Shown: one piece after another, positions 31,761 to 43,065 of the stretch | How positions within the stretch are numbered: position 1 is the first letter of the stretch | Layout: every line of letters begins with the position of its first letter | NCBI GenBank assembly: GCA_024036415.1 | Contig: JAMWET010003186.1 | Span: forward strand, 248,001 to 312,000 | Reading direction: 5' to 3' | DNA: 64,000 bases | Source of the DNA: Prochilodus magdalenae | Taxonomy: Eukaryota > Chordata > Actinopteri > Characiformes > Prochilodontidae | Notes under the pieces: generated by a model | Told to the model about the DNA's origin: nothing | Database searches by the model: none | What the model saw: only the letters and a program-made list of their open reading frames with translations | Program-made: the position numbers and the translations under genes

Positions 31761-32882
31761 CAGTGCCATTTAAAATGGAACGGAAACTTGATTTAGCAGC
31801 TGCTAAAAAGGGAGCAAATCGCAGCTTCTTCCTCTTTTCCACAACACTCTCTGAAAAACGCAGTTTCTTTTTGTTTTTTGTTTCCTGTCTTACTGCTTAA
31901 AAGTGTTTTGTGGAATTTAAACCATGGAGGGCTGCTATGCAGGAGGTATAGAAAATGTTTTGTGAGCAGTTTGTCAGACTCTTTCCTGCTCATTGCCTTT
32001 TTGCCTTTGTTCCTCCATCATGATGCAAACTATGATGAAAAACATGTCAAATAGTCAATGCCAAGCCTCGATTGTTCAGCAAAGCCTCTTCTCTTATTTC
32101 AACTTAGTATTTAACAATGTGCATGTCAGTTTGTAGGAAATCAAAAGTGTAACTGCTAGTGCTTTAAATAGATGTATTATTGTGGATGATACAGTTTTAG
32201 TAAAAAAGTTATTATGCTCATGCTCAGTTTCATGTATGTGCTCCCCTAATCCTTAATAAAAAAAAGGTACTTTGTTTAAAAATTTAATTTTTGATCTTTA
32301 CAGAAATACACTTACTATTTTAATGTAAGTACGTTTCAGAGTGTGTGCATTTTATTTTACTGGGTTAATGCTTGTACTACAGTAAGGAACTTCTTTCACG
32401 TCCATAAAAGGGTCCTCGTCAGTACCCTCTGTGTGCCCTAACTTCAGCCCTTTGCAAAGGCAGGATTAAGAGCCTGGCTGATATTTTACTTTTTGTTTTG
32501 TGTTTTTGGACAACTCATATTTTGTCTACTGTAGAATTTATTTTAGTCTGCTTGCGGACCCATTTGCGTTTTGGGAACTCTTGTTTTGCCAGGCCGTGGT
32601 CATTTACGTATCTTACATACGCTTGATTGATTGTAGACTTTTATTTAGTCCTGGCACCGGACTCTTATTTTGCCAGGTGTGGCTTTATTTTTTTCCCCCC
32701 AGTTTGAGGACTTTTATTTTGTCCTCCTCGTTGTTTGGGTATGTGTGCGCGCGCGTGTGTGTGTGTCTATGCGCATGTGGGCGTGCTTACAGCGGCACAA
32801 GCAACAGAGCTGAGGACTTTCGGTGGCCGTTCGCTCCGGGGGCGCCAGATCTGAGCGGATCGCAGAGCCGAGCGCTGCGGCA
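31761..32882 (+). promoter_or_regulatory. chst7: chst7 upstream region
   Basis: Presumed chst7 5' flank and 5' UTR. From 32.49 to 32.73 kb the plus strand is T-rich and repeats motifs such as GGACTTTTATTTTGTCC, CTTGTTTTGCCAGG and CTTATTTTGCCAGG. A GT/GC alternating run (32741-32767) follows, and GC content then rises sharply into the coding region. No TATA box was assigned; transcription start unknown. Confidence 0.35.
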
Positions 32883-34157
32883 ATGAAGAGGAGGCTTCAG
32901 AAGAAGTACATCATCCTCATCGTCGCCTACTCGGTCCTGCTGCTGCTCGTCCCGTACGTGCTGGACTACCGTGGTCACTCGGCTCAGGCGAAACATGCCG
33001 TGCAGCAGCAGCGCTGTCCGGACCTGGAGAACACGATGGCGCTGTGGAGCAGCAGCGGCATCGGCGGAGGCAACGGAAACGGCACGGGCACGGAGTCGGC
33101 GAGCGAGGACAGCGGCAACAGGAGCGACGCCAAGATCCACATCTACCTACACGCAACGTGGAGGACGGGTTCATCGTTCTTGGGCGAGCTGTTCAACCAG
33201 CATCCTGACGTGTTCTACCTGTACGAGCCCATGTGGAACATGTGGCAGGCGCTGTACCCGGGAGACGCGGCCAGCCTGCAGGGCGCCGTCCGCGACATGA
33301 TGAGCTCGCTGTTCCGCTGCGACTTCTCCGTGCTGCGCTTGTACGCCGGCGCCGCCAACGTGAGCACGGCCTTCGTGTTCGGCTGGAAGACCAACAAGGT
33401 GATCTGCTCTGAACCGCTATGCGCCGCCTACAACAAGCGCGACGTGGGGCTCGTGCAGGGCGACGTGTGCGCTCGCTGCCCGCCGCGCGACCTCGCCGAG
33501 CTCGAGCGCGAATGCCGCAAGTACCGCGCCGTGGTGATCAAGGATGTGCGCGTGCTCGACGTGGGTGTGCTGGCGCCGCTAATGCGCGACCCCTCACTCA
33601 ACCTCCGCGTCGTGCAGCTGTTTCGCGACCCACGAGCCGTGCACAACTCGCGACTCAAGTCCAAGCTGGCGCTCGTGCGCGAGAGCATCCAGGTGCTGCG
33701 CAGCAAGAAGCACGCTGACCGCTACCGGAGACTTCTCGCGCCCGGAGCGCGTGCCAACCGCGCCGAAAACTACGTGGCCAGCGCCATGGAACTCATCTGC
33801 GACGGCTGGCTGGGGGACATGCTGCTCGTGGCCAACGCGCCGCCCTGGCTGCGCAGGAACTATATGCAGATACGCTACGAGGACTTGGTGCTGCGGCCCG
33901 TGGACGAGCTGAGGCGGCTGTACCGGTTCGCTGACCTCTCGGTGTCGCCGGAGCTCGAGAAGTTCGTGCTGAACATGACGCGCGGCCGAGGCTACAGCTC
34001 AGATAAGCCGTTCCTCATCTCGTCCAGAGACGCCAAAGAAGCTATATACGCCTGGAGGGAGCGGCTGAACGTGGAGCAGGTCAACCAGGTGGAGGCCTAC
34101 TGCAGCGAGGTCATGCGCCAGCTGGGCTACCAGAAGAGGAACCTGGAGCAGACGTAG
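32883..34157 (+). CDS. chst7: carbohydrate (N-acetylglucosamine 6-O) sulfotransferase 7, single coding exon
   Basis: A type II Golgi enzyme that transfers sulfate from PAPS to C6 of GlcNAc (and, in mammals, some GalNAc) on glycans. The ATG at 32883-32885 gives 424 residues; human CHST7 is about 486. An in-frame GTG 60 nt upstream is not a credible start. Basic N-terminus (MKRRLQKKY), one membrane segment at about 9-27, then a low-complexity Gly/Asn/Ser stem. The 5'-PAPS loop is WRTGSSF at 93-99 followed by [17 protein letters not shown]; the 3'-phosphate site is [11 protein letters not shown] at 247-256; RYEDL is at 331-335. [19 protein letters not shown] and [14 protein letters not shown] match CHST7 better than CHST2 or CHST4. 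Sequons include NVST and NMTR. Coding GC content is far above the surroundings. It is divergent from tubgcp5, 2.2 kb away; the nearest right neighbour, slc9a7, is also CHST7's neighbour in mammals. Confidence 0.95.
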   Translation: MKRRLQKKYIILIVAYSVLLLLVPYVLDYRGHSAQAKHAVQQQRCPDLENTMALWSSSGIGGGNGNGTGTESASEDSGNRSDAKIHIYLHATWRTGSSFLGELFNQHPDVFYLYEPMWNMWQALYPGDAASLQGAVRDMMSSLFRCDFSVLRLYAGAANVSTAFVFGWKTNKVICSEPLCAAYNKRDVGLVQGDVCARCPPRDLAELERECRKYRAVVIKDVRVLDVGVLAPLMRDPSLNLRVVQLFRDPRAVHNSRLKSKLALVRESIQVLRSKKHADRYRRLLAPGARANRAENYVASAMELICDGWLGDMLLVANAPPWLRRNYMQIRYEDLVLRPVDELRRLYRFADLSVSPELEKFVLNMTRGRGYSSDKPFLISSRDAKEAIYAWRERLNVEQVNQVEAYCSEVMRQLGYQKRNLEQT

Positions 34158-34240
34158 GCAACAAGTAAGAGATGACCTGGAGAGGGGAGCGGTGGGTCTG
34201 TGGAGGGTTTCAGGCAGATCATTTCTACAAAGTGTTTCAA

Positions 34241-34365
34241 TGCCTAGTCCTCGGAGACCCCCAGACGCTAGTTTCTCCACTCCTGAGCCAACCAATCAAG
34301 ACTTTAACACCTGGTACAGGTGTGCTGGGAGGTCCCCGAGGACTGGGCTGGGAATCACTGGTCCA
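34241..34365. mobile_element. small inverted-repeat element (MITE-like) downstream of chst7
   Basis: The left end has CCTAGTCCTCGGAGACCCC and the right end GGTCCCCGAGGACTGGG, reverse complements over about 18 bp with few mismatches. Length about 125 bp, no coding capacity. Similar 'guanosine-rich ends, CCTCGAGGACC' elements are common in fish genomes. Confidence 0.65.
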
Positions 34366-35079
34366 GTAACAGTGAGCTATAACAATTGGACATGTAGTGT
34401 AATCCTGAAGACCACAGCTCATGTGTGGGCTTCTGTGAACTGGTGCTGGACTCTCAGAAGGTCTGCAAGATCTTGAAACATCTCAACTCGGTATTTCAAG
34501 ATCTAATAGCCAACCCTCCTATTTTACATTGAGTCGTATGGGAAGAGATAGATCTCCACTCTGCTGTTTTTCTCTTCCCTCAGGAGATTTTTAATGAAGT
34601 AATCAGAGATGATTACACCATTCAGTTCTACTTAATACTGATAAACATGGACCTTTCTACGACTGACCCCACAATATGAAACGATTCACGCGTCCCTTTT
34701 TTTACTTCATCAGTGGAAGTGGGATGAGATGATGTTCCACTACTCATCCATGTAGCATCTTGTAGGGAGGCAGTAGCAGCAAGACAGTAGTGCAACCGTA
34801 TCAAAACCGGCAGATAATCGCCTTAAAAATGATCAACACTGGACAGACAAACCACAGTGGCATTTTTATTTCACTCTGGTAGAGCATTTAGGCGACGCTG
34901 CATTAAAACATATGTAGTTTATTTATTTTACTGCATTTGTGAACCCACACAAATAAATTATATTCCTCTCTGATGTATATTAGTGGGGCTGGACCCATTA
35001 AACAATATTATTGCATACTGCATATTACTGCTGTCAGAACAAAACCTCATATCTCCATTATACACACATACTTCATATT

Positions 35080-35300
35080 TCACAGACTGCTGGGGGTTTT
35101 CAACATTCGTCACGTTATTTACAGGAGCCGTGTTAAACTGTCAGACTTTTACTGGTGAGTCCTTTGATCATTTATTCAGAGGTCTAGCAGTTCAGTCTCA
35201 CTATTGTACATTACCTGTGATGGAACTTCTTACTCACCAGCTTTTTTGGGGGGGGGAGCAGAAGAAGAAGATGGAAGAAAAAGTAATTCTGAGACATTTC
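35080..35300. repeat. dispersed repeat, copy C (partial)
   Basis: Shares several 14-20 bp words in the same order with 31.57-31.74 kb: GCCGTGTTAAACTG, TTACTGGTGAGTCCTTTGATCA, ACTTCTTACTCACCAG, then a T/G run and GAAGA repeats. The left end with CGATA words is not recognisable here. Confidence 0.6.
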
Positions 35301-36394
35301 TGTTAGTCCAGTCATCACAAAGTTTACACACAATGTAAAGGAAACCGGTATTTGCACAAAACTGAAAAACTGCCCAATGAAGATACAGGCTTTTGTTCTG
35401 ACAGCACTGATATACTGCGATATATTATAATTTTTGACATAATTATGTCAAGCTTTGCAGTATGGTAGTCATGTAGGAATTCATTGCCCTTAACATCCAC
35501 ACATCACAAGTAAACCTTTCTGCTGTACTGACAGCAACTGGTTTTATGATTCTATGACCAGTTCAGTCCGTATAATGAAATATCCACACTCGGTGGTGTC
35601 GGTGATTCAATATGGATGCAATAATATAAGGAACACTATACCCCGTCGACTTTGGTTTTACCTCACCCGAACGGCTAGCCGGGTACATTATTAGTTGTTT
35701 AGCTATATACATGAAAAATACAGGATACTGACATCACAGCTCCCATATCTACATCCTTCGGTAGCAGTATGCCTGCAAAGGGTTTCAGATCATCATATCT
35801 GCTAGAAGTCATTGTGACTGGATTTGTGGTATGATCGTGAAGATTACATGAAGGTTCAACATAAGTTATGCATTGTCGCTGTCTGATATATCTCCCAAAA
35901 GATCTCAGAATTTGCCAACTTTACAGGAAGGGGAAAACCCTAATTTGGTTATGATGTAAGTCATTGGAGCCAGACTCTTTGATTTTAGAGAAGTTTTGGG
36001 TCATTTCTGTTGGCCCGTATCATTAAAGTTTTGTCTAAACGGCAGCTGCTATGTTCAAATGATGCACAAAATCGTCAAAAATGTAGATACATAGTTGTTT
36101 ATAGGACAGCGACAATATACTCCACAAGCAGTGGATATGAGTGATCTCTGAGGGTCAGGAGCTGTCCAGTAGCAGTAAGTCAAGATGACTGGGTTTGATA
36201 TAATATTGTTGGCACCAGATGGACAGACCTGTAAACAGTTCTGACCCATTACCTCCAACATCGCTGCCCTCTGTTTAGGCGCTGCAGCCTGTTGTAGCCA
36301 TTTCTAAATCAGTTGTCTGGGATTTTCTAACAAATGGATTGCCAGTTTTCCTGGAGCTGCTGCTTCCTAATGGTGTAATGAATGTTTTGTTCAT

Positions 36395-36515
36395 ATCTTC
36401 TACTTTTGCACTATATTGTATGTTTGAATTGTTACTTAGCTGTGCTAAGAAGGAACCACAGATTCCGAGTCTCATTGTAAGTGTGCGTATATGACAATAA
36501 AGCATGTGAACTTTA
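36395..36515 (+). mobile_element. retrotransposon 3'-tail-like sequence
   Basis: It ends with AACCACAGATTCC, GAGTCTCATTGTA and ATGACAATAAAG, the wording seen at the 3' end of many fish non-LTR retrotransposon copies ('...CTCATTGTA...TGACAATAAAG'). No open frame is left. Could also be the true end of a long chst7 3' UTR. Confidence 0.4.
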
Positions 36516-37319
36516 ACACTCATATGAAGGGGTTTATCAGTTCAACTAGGCAGTTAAATCAGCTAATGAAGCTTCTCGGGTTGGGAAATGGCGAAGCAAT
36601 TTTGAGATTTAGGGACTCACTCGGTATGGGAATTATTATGGCTGATTCCGATTTCTGTTACATTATGGCCAAATATTTATTCACTTTCCTTAGGCAAAAA
36701 TAAACAGGAAATACAGAAACACATTCCCAGTGCTTTGAACTAGACGATAATATAACTAGCATTATTTGCTTTTTAATTCATTTAGAGCTGTAAAATGCAG
36801 TGCGACTTCCACTAACCAGGCCCTAACCATAGATCGGCCAAGCAGAATAATACGCTGGCTAAAAGCCAGCTGCATGTTTGGAGCAGTGATCATACATTTC
36901 TAAATTATGAGAAGAAATCCAGTCTCTTTGACTTACGACATCTAGACAGTATACACATGACAATGTTTTCCCAACTGCCTCCTCCCTTTTTCCATGGAGT
37001 CTTGTGGGAGTCGAGCTCTCCGTAAAAATCTCTGCAGCTGTTTTTTTTGGCACAGCGAAGCGCTCAGAGTTCAGTAGAGCTCTTTTTTTCCTCCTCCATC
37101 AGAAGCTTTATTGAACTATTCAGACTACATTACAGAAGAGAAGATTAAGTCATTCAGAACAATAGAGTGATGTTTTTCCTTCAGCTTTGAATTCAAGTGA
37201 TGTCAGTTGCTTACTAATTTAGCCAGCCAATCAAGCCAAGAAGAAAAAGGGCAGGGGGATGGTTCCCATAAGAGTGATACAAATGGAAAGAAATAAGCTC
37301 GGGACAGTTTTTGCTATTG

Positions 37320-37344
37320 TTTATTATTATTATTATTATTATTA
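37320..37344. repeat. (ATT)n microsatellite
   Basis: Eight TTA units followed by GAAGTAGTAGTAG. Intergenic. Confidence 0.9.
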
Positions 37345-39099
37345 GAAGTAGTAGTAGTGGCAGTGGTAATAGGATTATCTGATACTTGGTACCCTAGTAT
37401 GGTAGGATGGTGCTTTCTGTTATTATGGCAATATAGTTTTTGTGTGTGTGTGTGGTTTTTTTTTTCCCCCCATATCAGCAAAAACAAGAGCTCCAGTAGC
37501 TTTTAAACTCTAGTCTCAGGCAATATGGCCAGCTCAGTCTGATGGCAACACAAGATAAACTCAGAAAACAAGAGGCCTGGATGAAAAGCCATTCAGTTCC
37601 ACAGAAGAGAACACAGCAGTAGGACTAATGCCATTAGAGTACCGCATCACATCTAATAATAGCCTAATACTCTGAAGAGACTCGATTGATTAATAGAGAG
37701 TAGAGCTGTTGGATGGTAGTCAGATACAGTACTGGTTTTCCAGCTCTAGTCTTGGAGCCGAACTGCAGTTCATAGGTTTGTTTTTCATGAGTAACAGTTT
37801 AGATGAGTCAGTTTTGTTAAAGCTGGAAAAACAGGATCAAAGCAGGGAGGCTATGAACGAGAAGGTAGCACATGCTAAACACCAGTACTTTTACTAAGAG
37901 AAAGGAACGACCTCTGAATACATACCAAATATGGTCTAATGGTACATGTACACTTGTGCCTTTTGTCACTGCACCGTTCTTCGTTTGCCGCGGTTGAGAA
38001 TTTGTGTTATGGTAGTGAAGGAAAAACACAGGAACGGCCTTATACTAGGACAGGTGTCATAGAATACATTTATTCAACATGTTGCCCGATGTCTGCATAG
38101 ATGGTACGTGACTTTGGTCAGAGTGAAAAATGAATAATTAGATGAGCTCTGCTCTTATTTGTTGGTTTACAGTGAGACACCACAATGAACACACAAAAGC
38201 AACATGTCAAACAAACACAGACAGGAAAATAAAATGAACCTGCATGTAAATAATAAGTCATCATAATATAGAGTAGCTATACTAATATTAGTCACCTGAG
38301 GCCTGAGCTTTGCACTTGGCAAACGTTAGCTATACGTTTGCTTTCCACCCTGCTAATAACAGAAGTGAATTAAAGTTGTCACTATGAAAGTTTCAGATGA
38401 CCTGCTTCAACTGCCAAAAAGTGGATAGTATCACACAGCATGACTGATACTTACCGGTTGTGGTTGGGATACTAGGAAAGAGGGAACTGCTCCTCTTGTC
38501 CATGTTAAATGCTAAGGGAAGTCAGCTTGATATTGTCTAGTAAACTGCCTGGACTGAAATGTCCACAACAAACCAACAACTGTGAAGTTGTCCAGGATCT
38601 TGTTAAAAATGAGGTGGATGTGAAATTGGCCTTCTATCTGCCATTTTTTTCACAGATGTTTCATTCCATTTTAACTGGTACCACTTTCACAGTCTGGTGC
38701 CTGTACAAGCTGTAGCATTTAAGGTGGAACGGAACATTTGATGAAGGAAGCCAGTTTCAGCCTCGTTTAAGGATGAACTTCATCTATGCCCATTAACCAT
38801 GAAGATTTGAACTGCTGCTACCATTGTAGTGGGTTTGTGGAGGCTGAAGCCCCCCAATTACTAACTGGATATATCTAGAAGGATAACGGCCTAGATAATG
38901 AATTAGTCTTTTGCTCGCTGGTGAATGCAGAACATTATTGCTAGGAAGCTAGAGATCATATTTCAAACAGCCCACCCCCTAAAATCCACCCCGAAGCATT
39001 TGAAGTCATTCAGCCCCTTGATATTTTGCTGTTAGTGACAAAGACCAGTCCACCCTTCACTGATTAGCTCAATGCAATGCAGTGGTCAGATAAAACAGC

Positions 39100-39400
39100 A
39101 TAGCAGTCCACACCAGTCATGTGCTGTCCAAGCTCTGTCGCAATGAATGGCACTTAAACCATACTGCTGAATCAGGATTTATACCATATGAGCTTTGTGA
39201 GTCCTTGGTTGAGTTGTGGTGGAGTTGCTGTATTGAGGTATTAAAGGTACAAGAGTTATTTGAATAAGGCAGCTTGTCAGCCCCTGAACCTAAAATAAGC
39301 AGGTCAGGGGTGACAGTGGTGAGGAAATCCCCACTTAACAAGAAAAAAAGAAGCGTGAAGAGGAAGCAGTATAAAAGGAGAAAGCATTCTGTGCTGATGC
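39100..39400. repeat. dispersed fish repeat fragment
   Basis: The string with AGCTTGTCAGCCCCTGAA, GGTCAGGGGTGACAGTGG and GAGGAAATCCCC resembles a repeat common in cyprinid, characin and catfish genomes ('TTGTCAGCC...GGTCAGGGTTGACAGTGGC...GGAAAAACTCCC'). Recognised from memory; limits approximate. Confidence 0.45.
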
Positions 39401-42400
39401 CTGCTAACGTTTTCCACTCTGTGTTCATGATTCAGTATTCTCCTAAATCACACAGAGATCTACTTTACAAGCCTTGTTGCGGAGTGAATGTGATTCACAA
39501 TACTTTCAGTGGGCAACTTTCATCTGATTGCCCTGGTTGCAAATGTTGGCCCATGAAGCAGTTAGATCTGTAAGTCCTACCGTATTCCTATAGAGAGCTT
39601 ACAGAAAACACACCAGGCTTTTTGGCCTGTTCTGAAAGTAGGACGTCTTAGCCGCTGCTGGTTCCTGAAAACCACTAGAGTCATGTGACCAAAACTCACT
39701 TACATCAGCAACCAGTTTATATAGTTCTCTGTTCAGTCTGGCCATATGTCAGAGAAACCAAACTGCCTCAGCCATGGCAAAACTAGCAGGAACCTGCCGA
39801 TGAACAGCAAAGCCTAAAGCTGAGCTCTTAAACCTCACAGGAGCCATTAAGTACTTATTACAGAGATACTAAGCTGCAACAGCAATTAGACCATGAGTGC
39901 AAAAATGTGTCCCGCTGACAGATGGAGTTCATGCAACTAAGTGTATCTGAATTTTAAACCATGGATGGAAACATTGCTGATGACAAGTAAAACAGCTGAC
40001 AAGAGGCCCTAAAATGAGCAAGTGAAAAAATCTGCTGGTCCGCTCTTTATTTGCTGGTGTTAGTCACTGTGTTAGTCTCTTTGTGTAAGTCGGGGGAGGG
40101 CAGGGCACAGCTAACACTGGGTAAATGTAACATGAATATTTTACGTGGCTAAAAAGGTTCAAATAGAACATGCTTCTGGTCATCTCGTATTTCCGTGGCA
40201 TCATCAGCTCTGAATTTTGACAGCAGTCCCACAGATTTCAAAACATTCTTGTACCATAAAAGTAACTTTCATTGGAAGTTTGGCAGTTTGCTTGCTGAAT
40301 TGTGTATATAAGAATGCACACCTACGTTGTTTTAATCTCTCGTGATGGCTGTAATCGCCCTGTTCTAACGCACACTCAGTTAACGACTCACCATTAACAC
40401 CAGCCAGGCTAAAGTACAGCCTCCACACAGCGGGCTAAGTTGTAATGCCTCATTGGTGAAGCAATGAAAAATCCATATCCTCCAACAGGTCATTTTTCCA
40501 AACCTTTTATTCACAGTTTCATCAAAAATGTAAACAGATAAATACATTACATTTACAAATACAATACATTTTTGCATATTAGATTTTTTTATATAAGGAC
40601 TTTTCTAGCGACTCTCTCTATGAAGCTAGAAAGGTGTAGTATTGTGATATTTTGCAGGGCAATACTGTATTGATGCATACTGTATTGACTGTATTGATGA
40701 GTGGCCAAGTATCAATATTTTGCTATGCATATTTAATGTAAGGTTTTTATGAGAGTGTTCGTCTTTCTATGTGCTTGATGATCATATTTCACTGCAGTAC
40801 AAATGATTCATGTGAGATAAACATATTTGTATGTGAGAAAGGTAATATAGCACAATATAAAAGGTAATACAATTGCAAAAACATCATATTGATATGATAG
40901 CGAATTGTGGTGCTAACAATTACCTGGCGAGTTTGTTTCATTCAGCCCCACCTATGGGGTAAGTCTGGGGTACGTTTACACTCCTTCAGCTTTTCGTCAT
41001 TTGTAGGAAAGATATGCGGGTTGCTTGTATACGTAAAAAGCAGGGGGTGTCCTGCTGTACTGTACAGTACTTTCATTTCCTTATTAAGAAAATATTTTTA
41101 TTATTTTTGTCAGCTATCTTGATGATGTTATTTCTGGCCCAACTGGTTCATTACCAGGAAGCAATAATTACCAAAATGACATTTGTTGTTGATGTGAGGT
41201 GGTGGTGGAGAGCAGGGCATCCTGTCACACTTTTATATATACAGTATAATATGGAATCAGCAGATCATAATGTTACAAATTGTATATTAAATGAAAGAGT
41301 CTCTTTGTATTTATCCGATTTTATATCTGATGTCAGTACACAAGCATTTAACTAGTCATTGTGCACATTGTTATGAACAAGACATAAATGGTTGACATGT
41401 AAAGACAAAAGACGATTTCTTCTAAAGACCACTATGTTGCATTACTTGAAACCAGTGAGATGACATTTCTGTGGCCCCTGCGTACAGAAAAGAACAGCCC
41501 CCCATTAAGATTCTTTTATCTTTTACTCAGGGAGTAACTATTCTCCCATCTCCAGATTTCCAAATTCTACATAGGGAAGCTGTTAAGAAGCTAAAATATA
41601 CAGAACTGATACTTTCAGCTGAAATCATTTTGTATTGTTTCGACCTACTAAACTTGACTAGGCAGTGATTTCCACTTTAGTGCAACAGTTCTGCATCTTT
41701 TTAACCTCCTAAAAGTGTAAAAAAAAACGGAACAATTAGTGGGAAGTCTTAAGTTGAATAAGCTTGAAGCACTTTAAGGGTTTGGGTGGAATGGCACGTT
41801 TGTGCGAAAAGAGGAAGCAGTGGTTAAAACACACCTTCGACGTTTCTTAATTTAACACTGCCTTCTCCCACGCAGCTGCTCACATGGCCATACTTCAACA
41901 TGAACCTCAGACGCAGTATGATAAGCTGAGGTGCTAACCACTATCAAGAACTGATGGTCGTGTAATCTGAATGTTTTGGGCTGCTAAAGTTTTTTGCAAT
42001 TGGTTGGATGGAGTGTATTGTAAAGCCAACATGGGTAAGAGGTATTTACTTGGTCGCTAATTTTGGGAGACAACTCAAAAGCTAATAGTGGGCTAAGTAT
42101 GCCAGCGCATGGACTTGATCTGAATGTGTAGCTACTGTAGCTCGTCTGATTGAGCAAAGGTCATGAGTTCCTTTCCCAGGGAGCACAAATAGTTGTTTAA
42201 AAACAGTACTCGCTGTTCGAGGTGTGTGCTATAGCATTACAATCCATAAGCTTTTTCACACTACTCGATATGCATCACAGTATTTGTTATGATTGACAAG
42301 TTGGTGCACGCTTTTTAACATGCTCTCAAAACCGATGAATATAACGATTTCACATTAGTGCCCTGCGCCAAACCCAAGTAAGCAACTAATTAGGTTCTCT

Positions 42401-42789
42401 TTGTAACGAAACATGTTTAGATGTCATTCCTTAGAAAAGCATGATGTAATCTACGATGGGAAAAGCAGGCCATAAACTATTTACAATTATGTCACTGCTT
42501 TGGTGCTTATTGCATCAGTGCTTAATGATGCTGGCAAGAGCAGTAGTGATAGTTTGGACCATGCCTTCAACATATGGTTGTAGTACGAGAAGAGACTGGG
42601 AGAGAACAGCAGCATCTGCTTAATGCTAAAAGGTTGAATACCCACGATCTGATGAACAGAGGTAGGAGAGATGTCATGGAGGAATAGGAAGGAGAAGGGC
42701 CTGGAGGTCAGTTGTGAAAACATAATGGTAGAGATTATTACATTATTATTTTTATTATTAGACTGTAATTACTGTGGACTGTCCACACA

Positions 42790-42811
42790 TACACACACAC
42801 ACACACACACA
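42790..42811. repeat. (AC)n microsatellite
   Basis: Eleven AC units, intergenic. Confidence 0.9.
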
Positions 42812-43014
42812 TCTCTGTTGGACAGTAGCACAGACCTTAGTTATTAACAGCTGATAATTGACAGTCATCAGTCAATTGAAACAACTGCGGTCTATTTCAT
42901 TTGCTTAATTATAGAAATTGATAATAGCTATTGGGATTTTTAGCTTATCAAAAATCAGTATCAGTTACAAAATGTCCATATCAGTCTGGTTCTGATATGG
43001 TGTACACTCTGTGT

Positions 43015-43065
43015 ACAGAACAACAGTTGAATTTCCCTGAAGGATCAATAAAGTGTATCTTTTAT
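43015..43065 (+). mobile_element. retrotransposon 3'-tail-like sequence
   Basis: Contains AATTTCCCTGAAGGATCAATAAAG followed by GTATCTTT, close to the 'ATTTCCC..GGGATCAATAAAGTATCT' end of fish LINE copies. No coding part is attached. Confidence 0.5.

Larger units (their letters stand above)
34158..36515 (+). other. chst7: chst7 3' UTR and flank with candidate poly(A) signals
   Basis: AATAAA occurs at 34952-34957 and at 36496-36501. The first would give a 3' UTR of about 0.8 kb. The second sits in a retrotransposon-tail-like context (AACCACAGATTCCGAGTCTC before ATGACAATAAAG) and may not belong to chst7. An inverted-repeat element (34241-34365) and repeat copy C (35.08-35.30 kb) lie inside. Confidence 0.45.

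Noticed and set aside
32823..32882. 20-codon N-terminal extension of the chst7 frame
   Set aside because: It begins with GTG, which is not a normal nuclear start, and precedes the usual MKRR-type basic N-terminus and membrane anchor; ATG at 32883 fits the family.
32787..33718. Several long open frames in other frames and on the minus strand over chst7
   Set aside because: GC-rich coding DNA lacks stops in all frames; they have Arg/Ser/Ala-rich composition and overlap a well-conserved gene.
32883..34157. chst2 or chst4 instead of chst7
   Set aside because: [10 protein letters not shown] and [12 protein letters not shown] match CHST7; CHST2 has FTTWRSGSSF and YRCDLSVFQLY.
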